This document shows positions 42,839 to 53,264 of a stretch of DNA of 64,000 nt, piece after piece. The notes under the pieces were generated by a model. It ran no database searches. It saw only the letters and a list, made by a program, of their open reading frames with translations, and was not told where the DNA came from. The stretch lies in the NCBI GenBank assembly GCA_949316235.1, contig OX438742.1:7100815-7164814 (forward strand), given 5' to 3'. A program made the translations under genes and the position numbers. Source of the DNA: Oegoconia quadripuncta (taxonomy: Eukaryota > Arthropoda > Insecta > Lepidoptera > Autostichidae). How positions within the stretch are numbered: position 1 is the first letter of the stretch; each line of letters opens with the position of its first letter.

Positions 42839-43280
42839 TAGTGATGCAACGGAAGTATTAACGGAACCAGAAACGGAAACAGATGTCAAAAGTAAATTTT
42901 AGCAGAAACGGAAACGGATGCAGAAACGGAAGTGTAAATAATATGAAAAAAAAAAAACAAATTTACAAATATATTTCTTTATTAAGTATCAAATACACCA
43001 AATCTAGATTAGAAATAGATATATTAGAAATCTACTATAGAAAACAATATTGCAACTTTGCAACTGAACATTTTATTAATATTCAAAATTAAGTTGGTAA
43101 GTTATATTTTATGAAAAGTAATTTGGCCGCTTTTGCACCTAACAATCTGTTCCGGTGTTCTTCGTATATAAGACCAGCATGCATAACTCTCAGCCGTCGT
43201 AAACTTCTGATTGTATCTCCGTTATAAAAGTAGCGGAAAAAGAATTGCGGGAACAGAAACAGAGATCCGTTGCATCACTA
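42839..43280. mobile_element. Non-autonomous hAT element, complete
   Basis: Perfect 15-bp TIRs (TAGTGATGCAACGGA at 42839-42853 and the reverse complement ending 43280), flanked by an exact 8-bp direct repeat ATGTATAT at 42831-42838 and 43281-43288. TIR start and 8-bp duplication are diagnostic of hAT. The 442-bp interior is AT-rich with short 'acggaaacgga' repeats near the left end and codes for no transposase. Confidence 0.95.
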
Positions 43281-43309
43281 ATGTATATGTGATGTACCAG
43301 CCAGGACAT

Positions 43310-43445
43310 CCACTCACAAAGTGGACAGACGACCTAGTAGGTAAATGTCACGGGTAATCGCTGAATGCGGGGCGCTTCTAACTGGTCACTCTGGGTTTCT
43401 ATGGGGAGGTCTATGTTCAGCAGTAGACGTTTTTGGCTAATATGG
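43310..43445 (+). pseudogene. LINE RT tail fragment
   Basis: 'cagccaggacatccactcacaaagtggacagacgacctagtaggtaaatgtcacgggtaatcgctgaatgcggggcgcttctaactggtcactctgggtttctatggggaggtctatgttcagcagtagacg' is the same LINE end as 9655 and the reverse of 31145. Contains the WTDDL motif (AAGTGGACAGACGACCTAG). Confidence 0.65.
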
Positions 43446-43744
43446 TGTGGTGCTCCATAGTTTTGGTATCAATATAAAATATAACGTCCAGACAGCTTCC
43501 AAATTATCCTATTAATAAATAAAAATGAACTTTCTCGCGATACATTTAAGGACAATTTTTGTTTTAGAAGTTGAGATTATTTAACTACGCTGGCCGCAGT
43601 CTTAATGCTGTCTATGCTATATGGAAATTGCTACGTTAGGCTCTTGGTTTTGTCCAAATTAAGTTAAACGAAAGCGGAGGGTGTCCAGTACAGTGGAATA
43701 TGAACAACCCGTCTCTTCCCGTGTGTGTTGTTGCGAGGAAGGGA

Positions 43745-44105
43745 TATTGAGCCGACTAGACCTTTTTTTTCGTTTTATTCTCTCGTCTCGGAGAAGGCAA
43801 AGGGATCTAGGCCCATACAGCCATGTCTTATTTCTCTTATTTCTTCAATTTATTAGTCAGTCTCAGTCAAAACAAGTAATTCGTCTTATACTTGGCGTAT
43901 ACAGTCTAGTCACGGTCAAGTCATTCTTCAGCAAAGTGGCAGAATGCTTTACAAAAGATTTTGGCGGCTTCTTGTGGGAACCCGAAAACTCCGTTACGCC
44001 CTTTAAATTACACTTCCCTTCACTTGTACACCATCACTAACTTTTGCTGCACAATATTCTGCATTTATTAAGCTTCAAAAGTCAGAATGCACAAATTATA
44101 AGAAT
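43745..44105 (-). mobile_element. Family R retroposon, minus orientation
   Basis: Starts at the left with the poly(A) as T8 and 'cgttttattctctcgtctcggagaaggcaaagggatctaggcccatacagcc', runs through 'acggtcaagtcattcttcagcaaagtggcagaatgcttt', and ends near 'tctgacttttgaagc...gcacaaattataagaat'. The first 40-50 bases of the family are absent. The 119-codon + frame across it is not a gene. Confidence 0.8.
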
Positions 44106-44225
44106 AGCCCGTGCATAGACCAGTGACTGGCAATACCGTTATTGGTGCGACGCTCCCAAAAAATCTGCGACTGCCAATCCACTGACCCATCGTGGCGATT
44201 AGGAAATCCTATGGACTTTCATAGC
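44106..44225 (-). repeat. Dispersed repeat, inverted partner at 50455-50520
   Basis: 'gcgacgctcccaaaaaatctgcgactgccaatcc' against 'ctggcaatcgtaatttttttgggagctcaagtgacgccgc' at 50470. Confidence 0.4.
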
Positions 44226-44664
44226 CTGTTGATGTTGTGAAGTTAAAATAAAGTGTGCAATCTGACCTAACGTCTCGTTGATAACGAAAACTACACTAGA
44301 ACTATAGATTCCCCAATGTCATTCACAGCGGCACTTTGTCTCCACAGGCAATAAAACTTTCCTATAAGCTTGTTTACAGCGGCGTCCATTCACTATTTAT
44401 GTTGAGTAAACAGAGCACAAAGGAAGTGGCCACGCGGGCCTGCCCGCTATTCAAACTCGGCTGGAGCAGGGAAATATGACAATGCTTTAGTGTACGACGA
44501 TGTGAACACACCTTTAGGTAAGGACTAGGAGGTCATAAAATGTTGCTGTTTTTTTTTATATATGTACATTTTATACATACAAAAAAAGTCATAAAATTTC
44601 GATTGGTTTTTAACACGCATGTACACCACCAGTGTAAGTTCAAGAATCTAAGAAATGGGTAATC

Positions 44665-44765
44665 ATTTTGACCGAATTCGAGGTTTCTTGAGGAAAGTTG
44701 ATTGTAATCAAGACTGACGTCACCACGTCATTACACGAATTCAAATTCACCTTATATATATAGAG
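44665..44765 (-). repeat. Dispersed repeat, inverted copy of 5821-5937
   Basis: 'gaccgaattcgaggtttcttgaggaaagttgattgtaatcaagactgacgtcacc' then 'attacacgaattcaaattcacc'. Confidence 0.55.
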
Positions 44766-44769
44766 AAAC

Positions 44770-45650
44770 AATTGTCGTACAATTAAATGTTCGTCATCAC
44801 TACTTTTATTACTCGATGTTAGAACCAATTTTTTTGACACAAGGTGAGACCACATTATGAATTACATTACAATTTTGTATGTTCAATAAAGCTGTATTTC
44901 CAACAAATATGTAAATTATCACCTATCAACTGATTTTTTTTTATAAAATAGAGTACAATTTTACAATTTTCCGTCATTACAATTTTTTTATTAAAAATTT
45001 TTATTTAACAAAATTTTGTAGCATTGTAGTCAATTGTAATTTACAATTTGTAACGTTAAATAGAGACCAAAAAAAGCTATTGATATTGTAATATTGATAG
45101 TGTGTGTATGTAGGCGCGAGATACAACGCCTTACTTAAAAAGATTCGAAATACATCGCGAAGGAAAGCGCCATTTTACCGCCACCACCAACGGTTATTGT
45201 TCCCACCGGGGCGGGCGCGCGAAATTCAGCGCAGAGAGAACAACCTACCTACAGCGCAGTTTATTGCGCTCAAATTGTATGCATTATTTATTTAATTTAA
45301 AAGCGAGGAAACCCGCGAGCCATCATACTGCTAGGCGCCGCGGGATAAGAACGAAAGAATGCAAAGGTATAAATAAGTCTCTCGGAATGTAAAGGCGGTG
45401 GCATATTCGAGGGCAATAGTAAGGCTGAATCGGCCCTACGTTCTGCCACAACATCGACAGCCTTACCCCCCTCCCTCCTCCCTTGTGGAGCACGGCTTCC
45501 TATTACTTGGAGAAAGGCCACCTGGCCCCTGTACCGTTTGAAGATTTGTGTCATACTAGTGGCCATCTATAAGTGCCAATATTTTCATCCCGCATAGGCA
45601 ATCGTGGTTACCCAAGTGGTTAGACAACAGTACTTTCTTGAATGCTTCTC
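44770..45650. other. No gene seen; GC-richer stretch at 45105-45260
   Basis: 44930-45060 is rich in ACAATTTT-type words. 45105-45260 ('cgccattttaccgccaccaccaacggttattg', 'gggcgggcgcgcgaaattcagcgcag') is GC-rich and not a repeat seen elsewhere; it may be regulatory. The frames on either strand are unrecognised. Confidence 0.3.
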
Positions 45651-45654
45651 TACG

Positions 45655-45735
45655 GTTCGAGTGCTTCTCTGCGCTACGAGTGCTGCACTACGCCACGAGT
45701 GCTACACTGCGCTACGAGTGTATCACTTCATGGGA
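45655..45735. repeat. 19-bp minisatellite, about four units
   Basis: Units such as GAGTGCTTCTCTGCGCTAC, GAGTGCTGCACTACGCCAC and GAGTGCTACACTGCGCTAC follow in register. Confidence 0.85.
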
Positions 45736-45739
45736 ATAA

Positions 45740-46810
45740 CTAGGGCGGCAAGGGTGTTTGGCGCTCACCTTAGAAATTCCCACCCCCCATAGAAAATTTC
45801 TAAATTTCATCAACTCTACTGTCTGTCATTGGATACTACCGGCCAGCAGCCGGCTGCCCATTGTCTCCTCAGCTACGCCAATGAAGGTCAAGCGGACTTA
45901 ACAACGCTAGGAGTGATTTAACGAGTTGATTATAGGTGTGAGCTATTTGCTACCTACATTGAACTTTGGTAGAATGTGTACAATGGAACCGTAGTCAAAC
46001 GATATATGCCTCGAACGAACGAAATATATTCGTCAACCTTAAATTCTCTGGAGCATCTATAGGTCTGACTTTTTGAAAATTACTCTCTTTGAATTTAAAA
46101 TCAACATGAACCTGAGAAGAATGATTTAATTAACCACGCATAAATTAAAACAAAAACTCTTGAAGGAAAAAATGACTTTATTATTTCATCAAAGTTGCTC
46201 AGTCATTTATTTATATTTAACTTTTTTCTGATTTTATCGATAAAGTTTATTTATAGGCATTTCTATCGATCAAAGTTCTACGGAACATACTGTATGTAGT
46301 ACGATATAATATGACCAAACTGACATATTATCCAAGGCGGTAATTTAATAGATTAGCCCAGTAAGGGTACCTATGCGTAAATTTTGAGGTGCAACTTCCT
46401 GCAGTCTTAAAGTTCGTAATTTCTTGCACATGGATACTACTATCTGTATCTATCAGTATCAGATGGAGTACTATCAGTAAAGGCGTAAAAATATTTTCTA
46501 ACAAATCTTGCTTTATGTCTAGTGTAGATATTTAGTTGTAAACCTATAATATTTAATTAAAATTACCACGGTGAGCGCACCAATGAATGTTTCATTGCGT
46601 CGTAGAACTTACTGCGATTTACTAAAACCCTTTTCAAAAAAAATTATCAATAACTTGCTTGTAAATGCTGTGCGACGGAGGAATTAGCCGTCTAGTACAT
46701 AAGTAAGCTGCACCAATGGAGCGGCATAGTCGCTTTCGACTAAGCTCTTTAAAATAAGATTTAAAAAAAAATTTGCTTTGTATTTTCTAAAATTGTTCTG
46801 TTGAATCATG
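45740..46810. other. No gene seen
   Basis: AT-rich with no recognised repeat. Confidence 0.35.
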
Positions 46811-46814
46811 AGAT

Positions 46815-47050
46815 GGTTTTTTGGCGGGATCTCGGCGAGTGAAGTTGCATTTTTCTTTATAATTCTTATAATTTGAGCATTCTAACTTTGGAAGCTTAAT
46901 AATGGCAGAATATTGTGCAGCAAACGTTAGTGTTGGTGTACAGGTGAAAGGAAGTGTAAATTAAAGTGCGTAACGGAGCTTTCGGGTTCCCACAAGAAGC
47001 CGCAAAAATCTTTTGTAAAGCATTCTGCCACTTTACTGAAGAATGACTTA
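46815..47050 (+). mobile_element. Family R retroposon, 3'-truncated copy
   Basis: 'ggttttttggcgggatctcggcgagtgaagttgcatttttctttataattcttataatttgagcattc', 'aagcttaataatggcagaatattgtgcagc', 'gcgtaacggagctttcgggttcccacaagaagccgcaaaaatcttttgtaaagcattctgccactttactgaagaatgactta', then unrelated DNA. The ATGGCAGAATATTGTGCAGC start is kept. Confidence 0.8.
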
Positions 47051-47164
47051 CTAGTAATAAAAGTCAAATACAGGTACTAGTAACTTAACCTATGTAAATA
47101 ACTATGCAATTTGCTAATCCTAGCTTCGGGTGACCTCTTTCTCAAACTCTCTTTACACAAACAC

Positions 47165-47262
47165 TCAGCCTGGCGATGCAGCGGGGCATTGCGGCTAGCG
47201 TACTTAGGGAACAATACCGCAGGCAGGAGAGCTCGAAGCTATAAACATTTTATAACTATGTA
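47165..47262 (+). pseudogene. LINE tail fragment
   Basis: 'cctggcgatgcagcggggcattgcggctagcgtacttagggaacaataccgcaggcaggagagctcgaagc' resembles the 'WQRGNAASVLGTxPxGxxLEE' end of an insect LINE with a frameshift. Confidence 0.45.
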
Positions 47263-47264
47263 AA

Positions 47265-48005
47265 TATGATAATATTTATTTTCCGAGTATATTATAAATA
47301 AATGTATGTGTATATTATAAGTAATCAGTTTAGAAATATCCTGTAAATGGGTATGTAAATAGTTATTTAAATTGCTTTTAGCTTCGCGTCTCCACCTTGA
47401 TGAGATACATTTGATCTAACAATGCCTCATTCATTAGAGACATTAGTCTAATATACTATATATCGTATGTACGATATGTACGTACCTATATATAAATTAC
47501 TCTACAGGATTTCCCGGTAAATAATTTTTACAGGATGTAAGTGAAAACCTAGTTCAATACAATTATACGACGCGTGAATACCTACACAAAATCCACGATG
47601 CAATTTGTGCCAACACGGCAGTTGAACCACACAGAATTCGCAAATGTGACGCCAGCCTAACTCAGTAATGTACCTAAACACAACCAATATATATACCCTT
47701 GTATACCCTCACAGCGCGAATTTAAGTAGTATTTCGTGTGGGGCAAATGGTTGCCTCCGTATCCCGTGTAAAAAACACTCCTACTCCGATTCCTTGCCAC
47801 CGCTAAACTCCCGATTCCTATACGTATTGTTTTGAAATACCTAAAGATATATTCTTTGTTGAGGGCGACGTTTGTTAAATAAATTAGCAGTCGAAAAATA
47901 GGTGGTTCTTGCGTTTGATTACTAACTAGGTTTGGTGTTATCTACTCAGAGGAGCAAAGGAAACTTGCTCACACCGCCCGTCTATTTTTGGTTTTACAAA
48001 CTGTG
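47265..48005. other. No gene seen
   Basis: AT-rich. Palindromic GTATGTACGATATGTACGTAC at 47465-47485. Confidence 0.35.
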
Positions 48006-48020
48006 TAATTCATAATTTGA

Positions 48021-48358
48021 GGCTTTTTGGCGGGATCTCGGCAAGCGAAGTTGCAATTTTCTTTATAATTCTTATAATTTGTGCATTCTGACTTTTGAAA
48101 GCTTAATAATGGCAGAATATTGTGCAGCAAAAGTTAGTGATGGTGTACAAGTGAAGGGAAATCTTTTGTAAAGCATTCTGCCACTTTACTGAAGAATGAC
48201 TTGACCGTGACTAGACTCTGTATACGCCAAGTATACAACGAATTACTTGCTTTGACTGAGACTGACTTATAAACTGAAGAAATAAGACATGGCTGTATGG
48301 GCTTAGATCCGAGAGATTCGTTTTATTCTCCGAGAGGAGAGAATAAAACGAAATAAAA
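48021..48358 (+). mobile_element. Family R retroposon with 11-bp target duplication
   Basis: Starts GGCTTTTTGGCGGGATCTCG and ends '...cgagaggagagaataaaacgaaataaaa'. The 11-base sequence TCATAATTTGA directly flanks both sides (48010-48020 and 48359-48369). Relative to 21.6 and 46.8 kb it lacks about 50 internal bases between 'gaaggg' and 'aaatcttttgtaaagc'. The duplication and A-rich end show it was copied through RNA. No tRNA-like head is visible. Confidence 0.9.
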
Positions 48359-48374
48359 TCATAATTTGACAGAC

Positions 48375-49030
48375 ACTAAATAGGTATGTATGTACTCACA
48401 GACGTATATCGATGGAATTGAAGTTTTTTCTTTTTCTAAAATACTAAATATTACAATGATTTGTGAGTTTTCATTGCATCTATTCAAAAACTCGATTACC
48501 TACTTCATTATGCCGTTTCACATTCCACAAAACGATATCAATTTTTCTTTAGCGCCGCCGCCACCATACCGACAAATTTAACGGAAATTTCAACTATATT
48601 TATTTAGTGACCTTATAGTTAAAAAAAAAATACTTCATTAAAACTAATAAACAAGTACGAGTACTTTTCGAGTGATTAGCTAATTTGTAAAAAAACGTTT
48701 GCTTTGCTCCTTTTCGGGTGACAATATTATATATAATACAATTCCACAAATGTTTGTATTCATAAGTAAAGTATTGTCTGACCATTTTCAAAGGATCATG
48801 CCTATGAAACTATGGGTTTTCTTATCAAATTGCTTCATGCAAACTCATAGCGGAACTACCGCATTGTACCTGTATAAACTTACAAAACTTTTCATTGATT
48901 TTACGTATTTCACAATTGTCGTAATTATATGATGAATGGAAAAGAAAAAAAACACCGACGTTGGAAACGCGATATTATTTTATCAAAAAAATGCTTCGAA
49001 ACCATCCTCTCTAGTTTTCATATTCCTTTG
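48375..49030. other. No gene seen
   Basis: AT-rich; 63-77 codon frames unrecognised. Confidence 0.35.
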
Positions 49031-49034
49031 TAAA

Positions 49035-49240
49035 TTTTGAATATCTTCAAAAAACACAACAAGTTAGATGGCACACAAGATTACTCATCCAACGAACTTT
49101 TTTTAAAGTTTTTCGAAACATACATTTGAACATGTTCAAAATTCGTCAGATGGCGCACAAAATAACTCCGTCCGTCGAACTTTTTGTTAAGTTTTTCAAA
49201 GCATACTCCGTGATTTGAACATATTCAAAATTCGTCACCG
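49035..49240. repeat. Imperfect tandem duplication of about 105 bp
   Basis: 'ttcaaaa.....agttagatggcacacaa.at.actc..cc..cgaactttttttaaagtttttcgaaacata' recurs about 105 bases later as 'ttcgtcagatggcgcacaaaataactccgtccgtcgaactttttgttaagtttttcaaagcata'. Confidence 0.7.
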
Positions 49241-49689
49241 AATTCTAATATGTGCGGCTCAGAATCGGCGTTACGTTTCGTTTCGCTTTACTGGCGCATT
49301 ACTTTCTCGTTACAATTCCAAAAATCTAGACGCAAATTCAAGTAATCGTCGTCCCCAAATCGGGGAAGAATACAAAGATAGCTAATGCCCCAAAGCATTC
49401 TTTCTCAGAACATTTGAAAAGTAGATAGACTATTAGAGAACTTCACTGACACTCTTACATAGATAAACTACAATGTCATTGCCTATAGGTAAATCTACCA
49501 AAGCAGCGTTGCTAATATACTGCACTCGAAAGCCAAGGGATGCGATCGCACGACCTTTGAGGTAGTTCATGCAATTTGTGCCTAGACAAAGCATTCGCCC
49601 ATCTATCAGTAAGTGGATACTATGTACACACGTGTGTAATCCTCGCTCCGTTAATTGGCGCCATTGTGAGTGCGAGGACGACGAAACGA

Positions 49690-49850
49690 TGCCCCCAAGG
49701 AGAATTCCTCTCTCCCTTGCTGTGGTATCTGCTTGTTGACTCGCTATAAGTCGATCTCTTTAATAGTTCATATCGCATCTTGGGCAATGCTGATGATATT
49801 GTTACACTAGTCAAGGACATATTCCAAGGCGTGGTATCAACCTTTGGTAA
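49690..49850 (+). pseudogene. LINE reverse transcriptase core fragment
   Basis: Reads RCPQGEFLSPLLWYLLVDSL and, after a stop, ILGNADDIVTLVKDIFQGVV. This is the RT 'GCPQGGVLSPLLWxxxxDxLL...GYADDxxI' block. The catalytic YADD is NADD here, and an in-frame stop is present. Confidence 0.7.
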
Positions 49851-49949
49851 ATATTAAGGTGTCTTATAGTTATAAGTGGAAAGGTTATCTCTCAACAAAT
49901 CACAAATAAAAAAAAAATAATCACATCATCAGCCTATATCAGTCAAAAA

Positions 49950-50300
49950 AGCATCAAATCAACATAAAATACAGAAACGTGTACTGGCTAATGGGCAGGA
50001 ATTCAGTTCTCTCCACTGATAACAAATTGTTACTGTATAAAGCCATACTAAGGCCAATCTGGACATATGGTATCCAATTGTGGGGCTCTGCATGCACCTC
50101 CAATCTCAATATCCTACAGAGAATGCAAATAAGGATCACGGACGTGCATGATATACTAAAAATGAACACTGTGTAGCAGGAGATAAAGCTGTCTGCCGAA
50201 CGTTATAAGATCAGACTGGACAGACATCCATATCCGTTCGCTGTGCCACTGACAAAAACTAGGCACCAAAGACGGCTTAAGACACTGGCAATCAGTGTCC
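49950..50300 (+). pseudogene. Jockey-like LINE reverse transcriptase C-terminus
   Basis: Frame 49979-50176 reads YWLMGRNSVLSTDNKLLLYK, AILRPIWTYGIQLWGSACTS, NLNILQRMQIRI, closely following the Jockey 'YWLLGRxSxLSxxNKLLLYKxIxKPIWTYGIQLWG.A..SNI.ILQRxQ' block. A frameshift and stop follow, then YKIRLDRHPYPFAVPLTKTR (50205-50264) continues the same protein. Confidence 0.85.
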
Positions 50301-50515
50301 TGTGCGGTTAACTGGTGTACTGAGGAAGAGATTTTCTCACTGGAGAAAACGCCCTACAACGCCACACATCTGCTTATAGTTTGGCAACTGCAGAGAAAAA
50401 AAAATATCAGTCAATGGTTGAACAGTAACCTCTCCCATGGAATCTATTCTTTACGCTCTGGGCAGGCGGGCTGGCAATCGTAATTTTTTTGGGAGCTCAA
50501 GTGACGCCGCGATCC
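50301..50515 (+). other. Unassigned segment between two LINE relics
   Basis: Frame 50295-50483 is open but unrecognised. The last 65 bases match an inverted segment at 44106-44225. Confidence 0.35.
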
Positions 50516-50519
50516 ATCG

Positions 50520-50935
50520 CTGGATAATCCTTTAAAATCAAAAATCAAAATCAAAAAATGCTTTATTTTGTAGGTACACAGGGTACATTTAAAATAGTCA
50601 GATTTTACATTTTTAAAGCTACTGCTTGTTCAAAAGGCAATTTTCCCCTAAGAAGAACAAGCAAGAAACTCGAGAGGTCGCTCTTTTAAAAAAAGGTTTT
50701 ATATTACAAAATTATTATTTTATATTATAATATTTCATTATTAATTGTGAAATAGCCTGGTTATGCGAACGGGCTGGTTATGTCCATGATTGTTTATCAT
50801 CTAAATAATCTGATATTTTATAATATGCTTTCTTAATAAGTTTCTGTTTTATAGTATCTTTAAATTTATTGAAAGGAAGATTTTGTATATCAACAGGAAC
50901 TTTATTGAAAAAGCGTATATTTATTTTTGTGCGTA
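50520..50935 (-). mobile_element. CR1-like LINE 3' end, minus orientation
   Basis: Long, well-preserved reverse copy of 29240-29685, from 'aaaatcaaaaatgctttattttgtaggtacacagggtac' to 'aggaactttattgaaaaagcgtata'. The encoded RT end is readable on the minus strand. Confidence 0.8.
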
Positions 50936-50999
50936 TATATATTTATTCTATGTGCATGGTCCCTTTGTCGTAGAGTCACGTAGGAAACCGTCTACCTTC

Positions 51000-51140
51000 A
51001 GTAGGCGCCTGCCTCATACCGTTGATTCTAGCGTATAGCAGTTACAGTGGCAGGAGTGTGGAGGTATCTCTTAGTCGTCTTTTACCCACACCCACGGAAA
51101 GAGAGGCTTGGTCCTATTCTACTCTACCGGATTATGACAG
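51000..51140 (+). repeat. Dispersed repeat related to 37395 and 40215
   Basis: Carries both motifs in one stretch ('cataccgttgattctagcgtatagcagttacagtggcaggagtgtggaggt' and 'ccacacccacggaaagagaggcttggtcctattctactctacc'). The two short repeats elsewhere are therefore parts of one element. Confidence 0.5.
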
Positions 51141-51184
51141 TAATAATAAATGTTTCGAACACTTCAACACAATTGTTTATACCG

Positions 51185-51240
51185 GATGAGTTTTTTTACT
51201 AAGTATAAGGAAAAAAATGAGGCATATTAAGTAAATGAAG
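51185..51240 (+). repeat. Single TIR of the 41761 family
   Basis: 'ggatgagtttttttactaagtataaggaaaaaaatgaggcatattaagta'. Confidence 0.5.
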
Positions 51241-51404
51241 TAGAAGTTACGGGCTAGTTTGTTTTGTTGCCATGAGCAGTTTCCATGATCACGTGGGTCT
51301 GACAATGGAGCCAGAAGATTACCAGTGGAACTTCTTGATGTACTTTATGTTACTCGTCTTTGTACTAGAATATCATGATGGAGCATTAAAAGCTGATTTT
51401 GAAA

Positions 51405-51690
51405 GTTTTTTTTAAGCACAACCTGTTGATACTTGACCTCAATCACACCTGATGTTAAGTGAAGATGAGGTCGAAGGTGGAAGCGTACTGACCTAGAAAC
51501 CCTAACCACATTGCTGCTTGGCGGCAGATTTAGATAAGATGGTGGTAGCTAGCCAGGCGGACATTTAAAATGTCCTACCACCAACCAAACCGAGTACTTA
51601 AACATGTACCCCGCTGGGGATCGAACCTGCGACCTCGGAATCGTAAATCCAATGCTGTTTACATTGAGCCATGAAGGCGGTTATTTTTAA
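51405..51690 (-). mobile_element. SINE-4 copy with complete tRNA-like head
   Basis: From the T run and 'aagcacaacctgttgatacttgacctcaatcacacctgatg' through 'ggcggcagatttagataagatggtggtagctagccaggcgga' to 'tgtaccccgctggggatcgaacctgcgacctcggaatcgtaaatcc...tttacattgagccatgaagg'. Best head in the window; an internal deletion removes 'aacacatttgggggactggctatcttatct...'. Confidence 0.85.
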
Positions 51691-52010
51691 TTTAGAGTAT
51701 TTTTAATGCATAACTCATTATTAGTCAAGTCGTACAAAAGTCGCATTACTTCTTTCGCTCTAGAGATACTCACTGACGTTTTTTTTTTAATTTAATACAG
51801 AATTATTTCACCCATCTACCAGACTCTACTCACTTACCCTCAAGTTACTTATTAAGTGAAATGGTCTCATTTACGAAGATAATGGGCTGGTTAGCGCCAC
51901 GTACTCACTTGGTGTCCGCGTAACAAACGTCATTTATAATTGTCAGCCATCTTGCCCTCCTCTATGGGGAATGAGGAACTTACTTCCCATGCGTCTAGGG
52001 CTACCAGATA

Positions 52011-52883
52011 TACAGGGCGTCCCAAAGTTATGGGACATGAAGGGGAAGTACCTTAAATATCGTAGATAGTGAATTTTGCTCAAAGAAGACTTTATGTTAT
52101 TTTTAAAAGTTAGTAATTCTGCATTCATAGATTTTCTAAAAATTATTTGCTTCGGCTGGGAATCGAACCGACTCAAATGTGAAAAAAAAAACACCCTACT
52201 TTTATGATGCCAATCGAAAGAATAGCTAAAAAATAATAACTCTGCCTAAGTAACATAGTATTTTAAAAGAAAGGAACAACGTGAAATTAATCATTTTAAT
52301 CAAATAAAAAACATACATGAAACTGCCGTAGTCAATTAAGTAGGTATTTTTTTGTAAATTAATTAATTAAATGCTCAAAATGTGATCCCTCTTGTCTTAC
52401 GCAAATCGCCAATCTTTTAATGAGCCCGCTGCCTGTTGATTTTCTAATCATTTTATGGTGAACACTCGATGTGATATGGCACAATTTCCCTATTTTATGA
52501 AGTGGGTACTTATTTACGAATAATCAATGCTATCTTTGGAATGATAATATCGCTACTTTTCGAACGTCGTCGGCAATAAATAACTTTCTTGAAATTTGAC
52601 TCAATCATTTTATGTTGTTTCTTTCTTTTAAAATACTATGTTACTTAGGCAGAGTTATTATTTTTTAGCTATTCTTTCGATTGGCATCATAAAAGTAGGG
52701 TGTTTTTTTTTTCACATTTAAGTCGGTTCGATTCCCAGCCGAAGCAAGTAATTTTTAGAAAATCTATGAATGCAGAATTACTAACTTTTAAAAATAACAT
52801 AAAGTCTTCTTTGAGCAAAATTCACTATCTACAATATTTAAGGTACTTCCCCTTCATGTCCCATAACTTTGGGACGCCCTGTA
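52011..52883. mobile_element. Tc1/mariner-type element with 270-bp TIRs
   Basis: TACAGGGCGTCCCAAAGTTA begins the left end. Its reverse complement ends the right end, and near-perfect inverted similarity continues for 270 bases (52011-52280 and 52614-52883). TA lies directly outside both ends (52009-52010, 52884-52885). The inverted frames 51943-52194 (minus) and 52700-52912 (plus) encode almost the same peptide because they are the TIRs. The 330-bp middle retains a transposase C-terminus on the minus strand. Confidence 0.93.
52359..52436 (-). pseudogene. Mariner/IS630-type transposase C-terminal stub
   Basis: Reads TGSGLIKRLAICVRQEGSHF, then EHLIN and stop. The ending 'RxxxCVxxxGxHFEHLI' is the characteristic C-terminus of insect DD(E/D) transposases of this superfamily. 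The catalytic domain is gone. Confidence 0.7.
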
Positions 52884-53089
52884 TATACATTCGGGATATT
52901 AGGGATTTGTAAGGAACGCGGGCAGAATTTAAATTTGTCCGAACTTTTTAGGAGAAGAATACATTCCGGAACTCCAGCAATAATATTCCATACTGCGAGT
53001 ATTGTATAGATTTTTGTTTAAATACACAATATCCAAAATAATACAAGCCTGATATTTTTTCGTTAACCTATTTCAACGTTCGATTTGTC

Positions 53090-53212
53090 CAATGGGTAGT
53101 GACTAGTGACCCTGCCTTCAAACCAACGGGTACTGGTTCGGAACCCGCTAGAGGTAAATATTTTTGTGTATTGAATACGATTATTTATTCCGAAGTCTTG
53201 GATGTTTAGACC
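53090..53212 (+). mobile_element. SINE-2 copy, diverged
   Basis: 'gtccaatgggtagtgactagtgaccctgccttcaaaccaacgggtactggttcggaacccgctagaggtaaatatttttgtgtattgaatacgattatttattccgaagtcttggatgttta'. Confidence 0.75.
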
Positions 53213-53213
53213 T

Positions 53214-53262
53214 GATAAGTTATTTTACCGTAAGAAAAAAATAGAAGTTATTGGCATAGGTA
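53214..53262 (+). repeat. Single TIR of the 41761 family next to SINE-2
   Basis: 'ctgataagttattttaccgtaagaaaaaaatagaagttattggcataggta', starting where the SINE-2 copy ends. Confidence 0.45.
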
Positions 53263-53264
53263 GT

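Noticed and set aside
43681..44040. 119-codon plus-strand ORF
   Set aside because: Again antisense of a family R copy, not a gene.
51943..52912. Pair of nearly identical ORFs facing outward
   Set aside because: They are the two 270-bp TIRs of the mariner-type element read outward; no sign of independent coding.
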